From: JBHJHK01 sp050330975
Lineage (GTDB): Bacteria; Pseudomonadota; Gammaproteobacteria; Competibacterales; Competibacteraceae
NCBI GenBank assembly: GCA_050330975.1
Contig: JBHJHK010000128.1
Location: 1 to 43,615, forward strand
DNA length: 43,615 nucleotides
Reading direction: 5' to 3'
This document shows positions 8,277-17,700 of this stretch, piece after piece (the first letter of the stretch is position 1; the number at the start of each line of letters is the position of its first letter). Made by a program: the position numbers and the translations under genes. Under the pieces are notes generated by a model that saw only the letters and a program-made list of their open reading frames with translations, was not told the DNA's origin and searched no databases.

Positions 8277-8957
8277 GTGGACCGGAACGCCGAGGCCCTG
8301 GCCCCCCTGCGCCTGTTGTGGGTTGGCAACAGCCACACCACGGGTTTTGACGTGCCGGGGAAACTCAAGGGTCTGGCGCCGGTCCCGGTGGTCAACCGAG
8401 TCCTGGCCGCGGGCGGTTTGAGTCTGGGGGAGCACCTAGAGGGCAAGCGCCTTCGCCACTTGCTGGCGGCTGATCCCCCCTGGAATCGGCTGATCCTCCA
8501 AGAGCGCAGCTGGGTCGCCATGGTGGCGCCCCACGCCTTGATCGACGCCTTGGACGCGCTGTTCCAGGGCCCCTTGGCCCGGCGCGAGGCGGCGGTGGTG
8601 CTCTGTCAAAACTGGGCGTTTTCCCCGCGCCACGCCCGCTATTATCGGCTGCTGCCCCAGGAGACCCCCCAAGGGGTCCAGAGGCGCCTCGATGGGTTGT
8701 TCAAGGCCCTCGCCGAGCGCTTTGGTGTCGCGGTCGCCCCCGTGGGTCACGCCATCGCCCAGGGCCACGACCCCGGGGCCGAGGTCTCCCTGGTGGCCGA
8801 CGATGGCAGCCACCTGAGCCCCCAAGGCGCCACCGTGGCGGCCCTGGTGATCCACCACACCCTGTTTGGCCACCTGCCCCCGCCCACGGCCCATAACGAA
8901 GCCCTCTGGGCCCTGGCGCAGACGGGTTGCCGGGCCTATGGCGCCCCGTCGCCCTGA
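8277..8957 (+). CDS. SGNH/GDSL-like hydrolase
   Basis: A 226-aa protein. Block I is LLWVGNSHTTGFDVPGKL near residues 13-30, with Ser in GNSHT at the position of the GDS nucleophile; block V is DDGSHLSPQGA near residue 180, supplying Asp and His. NRLILQERSW around residue 64 and CQNWAF in the middle fit the alpha/beta/alpha fold of this group. No signal peptide is visible, so it is probably cytoplasmic. The start is GTG 8277, 15 bp after the thioesterase stop. The natural ester substrate is unknown. Confidence 0.7.
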   Translation: MDRNAEALAPLRLLWVGNSHTTGFDVPGKLKGLAPVPVVNRVLAAGGLSLGEHLEGKRLRHLLAADPPWNRLILQERSWVAMVAPHALIDALDALFQGPLARREAAVVLCQNWAFSPRHARYYRLLPQETPQGVQRRLDGLFKALAERFGVAVAPVGHAIAQGHDPGAEVSLVADDGSHLSPQGATVAALVIHHTLFGHLPPPTAHNEALWALAQTGCRAYGAPSP

Positions 8958-9037
8958 GAGACGCGCTATTTGGCTTTTCTGGGGATCCCGCGCCATGGGC
9001 CGCTGACAACAACGCTTCCAATCAACAGGTGAGTGCC

Positions 9038-9436
9038 GTGACCGCTGCCATCCTTGCCGCATTGCTCCTCTACCTCGGGCAAATTTTTCTCGTTTCCCTC
9101 CTGTTCCTCGCCGACGGGCCCCTGGACGAACGCCGCCGGTTGGCCCTGGGGAACCGAGACGAGGCGTTGCCCCTGTCGACCCGCGCCGCCCGCGCCCGCC
9201 GGGCGGTGGCCAACTTAGGGGAAAATCTGCTGCTGTTTTTGCCGTTGGCGTTGTTGGCCGTGATCCAAGGCTCAGGGGATCAGGGAACCGCCCAGCTGAT
9301 GGGCTGGCTCTTTGTGGTCGCCCGGGTCCTCTACGTCCCCGCCTACGTCCTGGGCCTTGGGGTCTGGCGCGGTGTCTGCTACGGCATCGGCCTGCTGGCG
9401 ACCTTGGGTCTGGGGGGTATCGTCGCCTTGGGGTGA
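9038..9436 (+). CDS. MAPEG family membrane protein
   Basis: About 132 aa, with four membrane segments and the MAPEG (membrane-associated eicosanoid/glutathione metabolism) signature RARRAVANLGENLLLFLPLA near the middle, followed by the ARVLYVPAYVLGL segment. Bacterial members are inner-membrane proteins of mostly unknown activity. The open frame extends back to 8927, but those residues overlap the upstream gene and are not membrane-like; GTG 9038 has an AGGTGAG Shine-Dalgarno just upstream and starts directly at VTAAILAALLLYLGQ, giving normal family length. Confidence 0.85.
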   Translation: MTAAILAALLLYLGQIFLVSLLFLADGPLDERRRLALGNRDEALPLSTRAARARRAVANLGENLLLFLPLALLAVIQGSGDQGTAQLMGWLFVVARVLYVPAYVLGLGVWRGVCYGIGLLATLGLGGIVALG

Positions 9437-9528
9437 GGGAGGGCCGCGGGGTTGATCGCGCAGGGACTGTTGGATGTGAGTGCTCAGCCGCTCCAGATAG
9501 CAGAGGATGACGGCAGTGGGTCACCGGA

Positions 9529-9927
9529 TCACACCGGCCCCTCAAACCGCGCCCAGGCCACATGGGACTCGTGGAGGGTTACGCGCAGCTGTTCAATGCC
9601 CTGGCTGTGGGGACCCAACTCCCCGGCGGTGAGGCGCCCTTTGAGCCGATCAAACACCACCTTGGCCATGTACTCCGTGGTGGTATTTTGGCCTTTAAAA
9701 ACCTCCAGATCGTCGAGGTTTTTAAAGTTAAACTCCGCCAACACCTGTTTGAGCACCTCGTGGAGCTTGCCGATGTCCACCACAATGCCATCGGGGTCGA
9801 GGGTGGGACGCTGGAGTTCCACATCCACGAGATAAGTGGCGCCGTGGAGGCTCTGGGCGGGGCCAAACACCTCCCCGCGAAAACTGTGGGCAATCATCAA
9901 GTGGTCACGGACGGCAACGCTGTACAC
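9529..9927 (-). CDS. 6-pyruvoyl-tetrahydropterin synthase / QueD family protein
   Basis: A 132-aa T-fold enzyme. It has the PTPS arrangement: HLMIAHSFRG near the N-terminus with one zinc-ligand His, LHGATYLVDVEL with a second His, PDGIVVDIGKLHEVL, then NTTTEYMAKVVFDRL and the C-terminal VTLHESHVAWARFEG with the catalytic Glu/His region. It may act in queuosine precursor (6-carboxytetrahydropterin) or pterin synthesis; the sequence does not decide which. Start GTG 9927 has AGGAGAG at good spacing. It is 49 bp downstream of oleD on the same strand, so it may be on the ole transcript, though no functional link is known. Confidence 0.85.
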   Translation of the reverse strand: MYSVAVRDHLMIAHSFRGEVFGPAQSLHGATYLVDVELQRPTLDPDGIVVDIGKLHEVLKQVLAEFNFKNLDDLEVFKGQNTTTEYMAKVVFDRLKGRLTAGELGPHSQGIEQLRVTLHESHVAWARFEGPV

Positions 9928-9976
9928 AGACGACTCTCCTGTTTTGCCGATAGCGATATTGGCGATGTCAGGGGCC

Positions 9977-10981
9977 TCAAGCCCCCGCCGCGTTCTTGAG
10001 CCCCGCCGCCAGGGTCCGCTCTAGACCCTCCTCCATGGTCACCTGGGGAATATAGCCAAAATCCCGCCTGGCGCGGTCGATGGAATAATAGTGATCCAAG
10101 GCCAGCTCACTGGCCAAAAACCGAGTGAGGCGTGGCTCGCCCCCGAGTCCCAACAGCCGATATCCCACTTCCAAGGTACCCCCAATGGCCCGGGCCACCC
10201 CCAACGGCACCTTCCGGGTCACTGGGGGAATGTCCAACCGCGCCAGCAGGGCGTTGAGCCACGGCCAAAGCCGCACCGGCTCCCCCTGGGTGATAAAGTA
10301 AGCCCGACCCGCCACGGGGGACGAGGCATCCGTCAAAGCATCCAAAGCCAGCAGATGGGCCCTGGCGGCGTCTTCCACATAGCAAAGGTCCACCTGGTTT
10401 TGCCCTCCCCCCACCTGGACCAGACGCCCCGCCTTGGCGCGGGCCACCACCCGCGGCAACAGATGGCGATCCCGGGGACCAAAGATCAAGTGGGGGCGCA
10501 GGGACACCGTGGCCAGGGCTGGACCGTTGGCCGCCAACACCCGCTGTTCTGCCAGCGCTTTGGTCGCGGGATAGGGGCTTTCAAACTGCTCGGGGTAGGG
10601 CAACGACTCGTCGGCGCCCCGATGGGGATGGTTGTCAAACACCACAGACGGCGAACTGGTGAACACCAACCGCGCCACCCCAGCGCGATGGCAGGCCTCG
10701 ATAACTCGTTCGGTGCCCACCACATTGGGTTCATAGAAATCGCGGTAGCGACCCCACAACCCCGGCCTTGCCGCCACGTGGAATACCACCTCTACGTCTT
10801 TTAGGGCCTCGACTAATCCCTCGCCCAGCCCCAAATCCCCCCGCACCACAGTGACGCCCAAGGCTTCCAATTCGGGATACGCCCCCCGGGCGTAAACCGT
10901 CACCCCATCGCCCCGGGCCAGCAACTGCTCGACGATATAGCGCCCTAGAAAACCTCCACCACCGGTCACTAGCGTCTTCAC
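9977..10981 (-). CDS. oleD: OleD, 2-alkyl-3-ketoalkanoate reductase (SDR superfamily)
   Basis: NADPH-dependent reductase that converts the OleA beta-keto acid to the 2-alkyl-3-hydroxyalkanoate. The extended short-chain dehydrogenase fold starts with TGGGGFLGRYIVEQLL (nucleotide-binding glycines), then VRGDLG and VFHVAA. The active site is visible as VFTSSPSVVF (Ser) and YPATKALAEQRVL (Tyr-x-x-x-Lys). The C-terminal part, with PRLTRFLASELALDHYYSID, is typical of the 3beta-HSD/OleD subgroup. It has 334 aa. GTG 10981 overlaps the oleC stop as GTGA, behind a strong GAGGTGAGG Shine-Dalgarno. The assignment rests on both family and its place after oleA, oleB and oleC. Confidence 0.92.
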   Translation of the reverse strand: MKTLVTGGGGFLGRYIVEQLLARGDGVTVYARGAYPELEALGVTVVRGDLGLGEGLVEALKDVEVVFHVAARPGLWGRYRDFYEPNVVGTERVIEACHRAGVARLVFTSSPSVVFDNHPHRGADESLPYPEQFESPYPATKALAEQRVLAANGPALATVSLRPHLIFGPRDRHLLPRVVARAKAGRLVQVGGGQNQVDLCYVEDAARAHLLALDALTDASSPVAGRAYFITQGEPVRLWPWLNALLARLDIPPVTRKVPLGVARAIGGTLEVGYRLLGLGGEPRLTRFLASELALDHYYSIDRARRDFGYIPQVTMEEGLERTLAAGLKNAAGA

Positions 10982-12714
10982 CCCTCACCTCGCGCCGACT
11001 GTTGCGCCGCCCACTGGGCCAAAATATCCCGACGGATCTTGGCGTTGTGGCGCACATCCACGGGAAATGACCCGGGGTAAAACAAAAAAGTGTCGATGTC
11101 CGCCGTGCCAGGGTTGGCCTGGCCCAGGGTTTTGAGATCCTCGGCGAGGCTTTGGCGGGCCTTGGCCGTCAAGCGCCGGTTTTTGGGTTCCACGACTATA
11201 GCCGGCCGCTGGCGGGGAACGTCCCCCACCCCCACCAGTGCCGTGCGGAGGACCTCTGGGTGGCGATTGAAGATCGCCTCACAGCACACCGGCCACAAAT
11301 TCCCCTGGGAGGTCACCACCCCGTGGCTATGGCGACCGCAAAACCACAAACGCCCGTCGTCATCGAAGTAACCGATATCCCCCATGCGATGCCACAAAGG
11401 GGCACCGCCGTCGCCATCGGCGGCGATCTTGGCCTCTTTGGTCTGGGCTGGACGGTGGAGATAGGCCCGACTGACGGCGGGACCCCGGACAATGATCTCG
11501 CCGGGCTCACCCAAGGTCGTGGTTTCCGTGGCCCCAATACTTGCTATTATGCCTTTCTGGGGCCGAATGACCCGCACTTCCACCTCCCCCACGGGACGCC
11601 CCACACACCCCCCGCCACCCCGCCAGGTGCCCTCCGCCGTGGCCCCTAGGGTAGCATCGTCCACCTGGGTCACCGGCAGGGCCTCCGTGGCTCCATAGGG
11701 GGTATACACCCGGCCCGTCTCCCCCAACACCCCCTTGAGGTCCGCGACCAAATCCGGGTAGATGGGGGCGCCAAACAACATCAACTTGGTCAACGACGGC
11801 AATCGCACCCCATGGGCCAAGCAGTAGTCGGCCACCCGCCGCCACACCGTGGGAGATCCCATGGACAGAGTGACCCCAAAGGTATCGATGGCCTCCACCA
11901 AAAGCGCTGGATCCACCGCGGCGGGTCGTCGTGGATCCATATCCGGCACCACCGTGGTGGCCCCCAAGGCCGGGTTGAACAGGGCAAAGGCGTAGAACAC
12001 CGCCAAATGGATCTCCCCTTGCCCCAAGGCCATGGGGCGACGCAGGGCGTTGACCTGGGCCGCCATCATCCGGCGGCTGTACACCACCCCCTTGGGTATC
12101 CCAGTACTCCCCGAGGTGAAAAACACCGCCGCCTCGGCGTCAGCCTCCCCAGGGGCGGGCAAAACGGGATCTCCCACAGCCCCGGCCGACGCCAAATCCC
12201 GGGCGGTGAGGGCTCGCTTCAGGGTGCGAAAGGCCCCTGGAAACGCTCGTCGGAGCACGTGAACCGTCGGTATGGCCACCAACACCGTGGGCTCGGTTTC
12301 CGCCACGCACTGCAAAAAGGCCCGCCGCCCCATGCCGGGGTCCACCAGCGCCGGCACCGCTCCCACCTTGAACAGGGCAAATAACGTCGCCAACAGGTCG
12401 ATGCCAGGGCGCAACAGCACCAAGGCGCGATCCCCAGGCCCGACGCCTTTGGCCCCTAATCCCCGGGCATAGCGGTCGCACAAGGCGTCCAGCTGACGGT
12501 AGTTCCACTGGCAATAGCGACCCCGACGGCTGGGACCCAACGCGGCCCGCCCCGCCGGGTAGATCAACGCCGGGCGAAACGGCGCGGTTGCCGCCAATTG
12601 GCCCAAGGCGGCGGCTAGGTTGAAATCCGCCGGGAGCAGAGCCTGGGTCGAAGCCGAAGGGTTGGAGTCAGGGTTTGGCCAGGAAGGCGCGCAGCTCGGG
12701 GATGATGCACTCAT
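10978..12714 (-). CDS. oleC: OleC, beta-lactone synthetase (AMP-ligase family)
   Basis: Adenylate-forming enzyme of the acyl-CoA ligase superfamily which, in ole pathways, closes the 2-alkyl-3-hydroxy acid to a beta-lactone using ATP. Seen here: P-loop-like FFTSGSTGIPKGVVYSRR near residue 205, the YTPYGATEALPVT motif, WHRMGDIGYFDDDGRLWFCG and a C-terminal region ending in a KIRRD lysine segment. The 578-aa length is usual. ATG 12714 has AGAGG seven bases upstream, so the 47-bp overlap with oleB is probably real. The last bases overlap the oleD start (GTGA). The N-terminal 25 residues are Ser/Pro-rich and encoded within the oleB end. Confidence 0.93.
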   Translation of the reverse strand: MSASSPSCAPSWPNPDSNPSASTQALLPADFNLAAALGQLAATAPFRPALIYPAGRAALGPSRRGRYCQWNYRQLDALCDRYARGLGAKGVGPGDRALVLLRPGIDLLATLFALFKVGAVPALVDPGMGRRAFLQCVAETEPTVLVAIPTVHVLRRAFPGAFRTLKRALTARDLASAGAVGDPVLPAPGEADAEAAVFFTSGSTGIPKGVVYSRRMMAAQVNALRRPMALGQGEIHLAVFYAFALFNPALGATTVVPDMDPRRPAAVDPALLVEAIDTFGVTLSMGSPTVWRRVADYCLAHGVRLPSLTKLMLFGAPIYPDLVADLKGVLGETGRVYTPYGATEALPVTQVDDATLGATAEGTWRGGGGCVGRPVGEVEVRVIRPQKGIIASIGATETTTLGEPGEIIVRGPAVSRAYLHRPAQTKEAKIAADGDGGAPLWHRMGDIGYFDDDGRLWFCGRHSHGVVTSQGNLWPVCCEAIFNRHPEVLRTALVGVGDVPRQRPAIVVEPKNRRLTAKARQSLAEDLKTLGQANPGTADIDTFLFYPGSFPVDVRHNAKIRRDILAQWAAQQSARGEG

Positions 12715-13579
12715 GGGCGTCCTCTACGACAAAGTGACCGGCGTCGGCAAACCGCACCCAGCGTGCCTCGGGAAACCGCCGCCGCCATTCGGCCAAAAAG
12801 GCGTCGGTAAAACAAAAATCTCGCCCCCCCCACAGAATCAGCATGGGCCTCTGGGCGAACAGCGCCAACTGGGCCTCAATGGCGTCCAGTTCAGACCTGG
12901 AGGGGTGGTTGACCTCCAACGGAATATCTTTGACAAAGCCCTCGATGGCGACGCGGTGGGCCCACGAGTCGTAGGGCGCCAAATAGCCGGCCTTCACGTC
13001 CGCCGTCAAGCGCTCGGGCTTGGCGGACACCAAGTGAAGGCCAATGCGCAAAAAGCCGTTGAGGCCCCGGACGAGCCAAGGTCCCAGCCAAGGCCAGCGA
13101 CACACCCGGATCCCCCAGGGGAGCCGGGGGAGGAAAAACGCCGCGGTGTTGAAGATCACCAACCGCTGGACCCTTTGGGGGTGGCGCCGGGCGTAGCCAA
13201 AGCCAATGGCCCCGCCCCAATCGTGGACCCCCAGGGTCACCGGGGCCCCCAGGGGGGGGGCGAGCTGCTCCACCAGGGATTCCAAGTTGCCGATGTGGTG
13301 GACCAAGTCGTAGGGATAGTCCTGGGGGTTGTCCGACAGACCACACCCCAAGTGGTCGGGTACCACCACCCGATACTCTCGGGATAGGTCGTCTACCAGG
13401 GCGCGGTAGTAGAACGACCAGGTGGGGTTGCCGTGGAGCAACAGCAACGCCGGCGCATCCCGGGGGCCTTCGTCGAGGTAGTGGAGGCGGTGGCCGTCGA
13501 CGACGGCGTAGTGAGAAGGGTAGGGATAGAGGGGGCGGTAGTCGGCGCCGGCTACCACGTCATGCTCATCATGGTGCAA
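12668..13579 (-). CDS. oleB: OleB, beta-lactone decarboxylase (alpha/beta hydrolase)
   Basis: Haloalkane-dehalogenase-like alpha/beta hydrolase that in this pathway decarboxylates the beta-lactone to a cis-olefin. It has the oxyanion-region HGNPTWSFYYRAL (49-61), nucleophile Asp120 in GVHDWGGAIG, Asp254 in WGGRDFCF and His282 in ADAGHFVVEDA. An Asp nucleophile in place of Ser, together with the HGNPTW motif, is what separates this group from ordinary esterases. It is 303 aa from TTG 13579, overlapping oleA by 28 bp; GTG 13558 is an equally plausible start that would reduce the overlap to 7 bp. It is a separate protein, not fused to OleC as in some actinobacteria. Confidence 0.92.
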   Translation of the reverse strand: MHHDEHDVVAGADYRPLYPYPSHYAVVDGHRLHYLDEGPRDAPALLLLHGNPTWSFYYRALVDDLSREYRVVVPDHLGCGLSDNPQDYPYDLVHHIGNLESLVEQLAPPLGAPVTLGVHDWGGAIGFGYARRHPQRVQRLVIFNTAAFFLPRLPWGIRVCRWPWLGPWLVRGLNGFLRIGLHLVSAKPERLTADVKAGYLAPYDSWAHRVAIEGFVKDIPLEVNHPSRSELDAIEAQLALFAQRPMLILWGGRDFCFTDAFLAEWRRRFPEARWVRFADAGHFVVEDAHECIIPELRAFLAKP

Positions 13580-14565
13580 TTAAGCCCACTGCCAACCCCC
13601 AAGAACACCACGTGGTCACCGCGGCGCAGCTGGCCTTGCTCGTCGGCCAAGGCCAAGGTGATGGGCATGGTGGCAGGGCCCATATTGCCAAACCACTGGA
13701 TGGTGTGGCGCACCTTGGCATCGCTGATCCCCAGGGCTCGATTAAAAATCGTCAGCTGGCGCAGGCCGATTTGGTGGGGAATGTAGTGGTCGATGAGCTC
13801 GTCGTGCCAATTGCGGATTTTGGTGGCCGCCATCCGCCAGGCTTGACGGATAAGCGCCACCGCCGCCGGCACCATATCGGCCCCCTTGGTGATCATCTGG
13901 TTCCAGCTCCCCAAACACAGGTGGTTGTATTGGGTGGCCGACAGATTGACAGAGCCATTTAAAATGTGTCCGGAGCGGGACAGATCGGCCCGACACAACA
14001 GCATGGCCGCCGCCCCCGACCCCACCGTCAAGGTGGGGAGGTGGCTGTGGAAGGTCTCGTGGTCTACGCCGGGGCGGCGCAGGAGCTCCAGGGTGTGCTC
14101 CACGTGCTCGCGGGCGCTCTCGGCGTTGACCACCAAACCGTAGTCCAATTGTCCAGCGGCGATCATCATCTTGACGGTGTTGATACCATCTAAAAAACCC
14201 AAACAGGCGTTGCTCACATCGAAATTGATGCAATCGGGGCGCAGACCGAGGTTGCGGTGGACAAAACACGCCACCGACGGCTCTAGGTAATCCCTGGAAA
14301 CCGAGGTGTTGATCAAACAACCCACTTGATGGGGAGAAATGGCTGCCTGTTCCAAGACGCGATTCGCAGCCCAGGTGGCGGCCGTCGACGGACGCACCCC
14401 CGGGTCCCAAAAACGGCGTTCGCGAATGCCGCACATTTTTTCGATGTAGCCGGGCTCGATATCGAGCCGCGTCATCGTCTCGAGGATTTGCTCCTCGAGG
14501 GCGGAGGTCGTGACGCAGTGAGGGGCCATTTGGTAGGCGACGGCTTCAATGGCAACCCGATTCAA
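13552..14565 (-). CDS. oleA: OleA, acyl-CoA head-to-head condensing enzyme (thiolase superfamily)
   Basis: Catalyses the non-decarboxylative Claisen condensation of two fatty acyl-CoAs, the first step of long-chain olefin synthesis. It is a 337-aa KAS III-like thiolase: Cys121 in SNACLGFLDG is the acyl-enzyme cysteine, His264 in YIPHQIG and Asn294 in FGNMGPATMP complete the KAS III triad. The RDYLEPSVACFVH stretch around Glu95 resembles the loop that gives OleA its special glutamate in the partner active site. Start TTG 14565 follows AGAGGT. Its gene order A-B-C-D and overlapping ends show a single operon; a FabH role is unlikely in this context. Confidence 0.93.
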   Translation of the reverse strand: MNRVAIEAVAYQMAPHCVTTSALEEQILETMTRLDIEPGYIEKMCGIRERRFWDPGVRPSTAATWAANRVLEQAAISPHQVGCLINTSVSRDYLEPSVACFVHRNLGLRPDCINFDVSNACLGFLDGINTVKMMIAAGQLDYGLVVNAESAREHVEHTLELLRRPGVDHETFHSHLPTLTVGSGAAAMLLCRADLSRSGHILNGSVNLSATQYNHLCLGSWNQMITKGADMVPAAVALIRQAWRMAATKIRNWHDELIDHYIPHQIGLRQLTIFNRALGISDAKVRHTIQWFGNMGPATMPITLALADEQGQLRRGDHVVFLGVGSGLNCTMMSMTW

Positions 14566-14756
14566 GATCGCTTTACCTCTTCTTGAGCGTGGATCTAGAT
14601 CTCAAACGTAATGCACAGGGCCACAAGGGCTGGCTTGCGCTGGCTGTATTCGAGGCTGGAAGCAGGTCCCTCTCTGGCCCTCGACGCCGCCTGCGTTTAC
14701 CGCTGCAATAGCAGGCGAGCATAACCGGCTTTGCCAACGACGTCTACGGTCACTCC
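14566..14756. other. Gap between tamB-like gene and oleA
   Basis: 191 bp between the tamB stop and the oleA start, both on the minus strand. It should contain the oleA promoter, but I see no confident -10/-35 pair, no U-tract terminator and no tRNA or known riboswitch fold. A GCAGGTCCC...GCCTGC imperfect inverted repeat around 14661-14698 is the only structure noticed. Confidence 0.4.
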
Positions 14757-17700
14757 TCAGCGCTCAAAGCTAAAGGTGACCTCGCCGCTGGTGGCTTCGC
14801 TGCTACTCGCAGCCCTCAAGCTGAAGTTGTCGGTGAACTCGTAGCGCAGGATAAAGGTGTTGACCGCCTCGAAAAGGCCGACGCCGTAGCCCACGTAGAG
14901 CTCGGGGGTCAGGTATTTGCCGATGTTGACCGAGGCCTGCTCGAGTCCCTGGCCATCCCCAGAGCTCACACCCAGCTCGTCGAGGCCCAAGCTGCCCGCC
15001 ACCGCCGAGCCCAGGGCCGACCCCCCGGCGCCGGCCAAGCCACCGGCCGCTTGGAGGAGCCTAGACGTCTCCCCGGAGGAACGGGCGTCGGGAGCTCTGC
15101 CCAACACCAGATAGGACAGAATATTGCTGTCGGGCATGGCGGGCTCGGAAAACAGATCCATCCGGGGGTTTTGGACCGTGCCGGTCACCTGGGCACCCGC
15201 GGTGACCTCTTCGACGATTCTGGCCACTCGCACGTCCAAACCGGGGTTGGCGATGGCTTGTCCGGAGAACAACACCCGGCCCCGCTGGACCTCTAACCGC
15301 TGGTTGAACACCTCGAATTCGCCGTTCTCAATGGCCAAACTGCCCTCGGCTCGCGGGGGAAGATCCGGGGTTTGGATCACCGTGATGGCGCCCCCCAGTT
15401 CGGCCTCGAAGCCCGTCGCCGCCACGGTCACATCTCCCATGGTGACGGTCACCCGGACATCCAGGGGAAAGGGCGCCCCAGGGGTGACCCCTTGAACGGC
15501 GTGGGGGGAGTCGGCGGGGGCCGAGACGATGACTACATCCGACGAGGGCGTCACTCCCCGAGGCGCCAGTTCGGGAGGGCTCAAATAGGCCTTGGGAATC
15601 ACGACCTCCCCCCGCACCCGGACACCGTCGCCCCCGCCAATGATGGTGAGGTCGGGGGCGATCTGAACTTGCAGATCGGCGGTGTCCAAGACCTGAAAGT
15701 CCTGTCCCTGGATGCGCAAATCCCCCTGGCGGCGGTAGGGGTCCAATTGCCCGCCCCAGGTGAGTTGGCCGGCGTTGGACGCCACGCCGCCGTCGAGACT
15801 CAACACGCCACTGCCATTCCCCGAAATGGTGAACTGGCCTTCTCGCAACCGAACATTGGCCATGGGTAGCGCCGCCGCCAGGTCACGGGCGGCGACCGAG
15901 CCCCGGATGACCGGGGTGGTCATGGGACCATCGAAGGCCAAGTCGGCGCGCACCGCCCCCGCCACCTCCTCGAGCTGGGGGACCACCACGCTGAGGAAGG
16001 AAAGGTCGGTCAGGGCCAAATCCAACTCCCCAACCACGGTTTCATCCGGCACCGACAATCGCTCCAACCGACCGTCCACCGACCCCAGGTCGCCCAAATC
16101 CACCTGTAGACGACCTTGGGCAATACCATCTCGCCACTGCCCCTGGACTCCACCGGCTTCCAAGGAAATCTGCAATGGCTCCCCCGCCATGGCCAGGGCC
16201 ACCGCGCCGGGGCGCAATGTTATCTCGGCATCGGCGGTGATGGTCGCGTCTGGGGATGCCTGGACCGCCATCTCCACCGCCAGGGCCGTGTTGACCGTCA
16301 CATCCTCCGGCAAGGCCACGAAGCGCTGGGGCTCTAGGTCTTCTACCGTCAAGGTGCCCTCCCCCCCCTGGGCCGCCGACCAACGGGCCGTGGCGCAAAC
16401 CCGGGCTGGGGCATTCACAAGGCATAACTCATCCCCCAATACCACTTGGGTGGGCCCTGCGGTGAGGGGTACGGACTGGGCCAAGCGCCAGTCCCCCGCC
16501 GGTGTGTCGTCGAGGGTCAGCGTGTTGAGGCGCCCCCGCCAGGGTTCCCCCGTGGACCACTGCCCCCCTAGGGCCAGCGTCCCATCGCCTCGGGAGCTGG
16601 CGACCCGGGTGGTCAAGCGGTGCTCGGCGGGTGTTCCCTCCAAGGTGAGCCCCAGGGATTCGACGGTTTCACCCCCTGCCACCAGATCCCGAAGCTCCAC
16701 GGCAAGGTTTGAGCGCTGCCCCCCCGTGACATCCACCGTCCCCGTCGCCGTCGCTCGCGCCAGGGACACCTCCCCCACCGCCACCCCCCGAGCTACAGCC
16801 TCCAGCTGGACCACGGGGGTTTGCAGGGTGCCGGTCATTTGGCCCTGGGCTTGCACTCGCCCCACGGCCTCGGCCAGTAGGGCTTGGAGTTGGGGCACCA
16901 CCAGGGCGAAATCAAAATCCAGGCTCTGGTCGGGGGCCAAGGTCCCCGCCGCCTCCAGCTGGGCGTCGCCGGCGGCCAAGCGCAGCCCCTCCACGGCCAC
17001 GCTGGAACCGTCGACGGCAACCCGGCCACCGCCGTCCACGGGGCGGCCATTGAAACTGCCCCCCAGGGCAGTGATCACCACTTCCCCCCGGGGCTGGCCT
17101 CCCGGGAGAGAGCCCTGGGTGGTCAAGGCGAAGTCGAGAGCACTGCGAAGATGGGGGTCCAAGGCGTGGAGATCCAGGCTCCGGCCCTGGAATTGTCCCT
17201 GCCAGGCCACTTCGGGTTGCCAGCGAGCGGCCAGCTGGCCCTGGAGTTGACCCTCTAGGGCCTCGACGACCAATTGGCCCCGGGTGAGGGCTTCGGAGGT
17301 GGCGTCACCCTGAAAACTCACCTCTAGGGGTGGCAATCCCGGGCGTTGAACCCGACTCTCCAGGGCGAATTGAACGCCGTCGACCCCCCCCTCCAGGGTC
17401 AGCTCCCCCCGGGGTACCCTCACTTGGGGAGCCCCCCCCACCAAGGGGTAACGCACCTGGCGCCATTGGAGGCTCACCTCTCCCCGGCGCTGGGGAATGC
17501 CGACTCTTCCTTGCCCTCGGAGGGAGAAGCCCTCTGAGAGGGCTTCTCCCTCCGAGGCCACCTCGGTGAGGGTCAAAGCATCTAGGGTGAGCTGGGTTTC
17601 ATCGCCCCGTGCCTCGAGGGCGGCGCCCAAGGCGCCCAGGGTTTCCCCCTGGAGGCGGGTATTCAACGCCAAGCGATAGTCCGCCGGGCTCCCCGTCAGG

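Noticed and set aside
12668..13579. Haloalkane dehalogenase
   Set aside because: The fold and Asp nucleophile are shared, but the ole context makes beta-lactone decarboxylase the better call.
13552..14565. FabH (fatty acid initiation) for the KAS III-like gene
   Set aside because: Followed directly by oleB, oleC and oleD and carrying the OleA-like RDYLEPS loop; no fab genes are nearby.
14566..14756. tRNA or riboswitch upstream of oleA
   Set aside because: No cloverleaf, T-loop sequence or known aptamer pattern could be found by eye; the same negative result holds for the gaps at 21295-21536 and 32490-32711.
15760..17250. 496-codon plus-strand frame opposite tamB
   Set aside because: Ser/Arg/Pro/Thr-rich shadow of a GC-rich gene; no start signal or motif.
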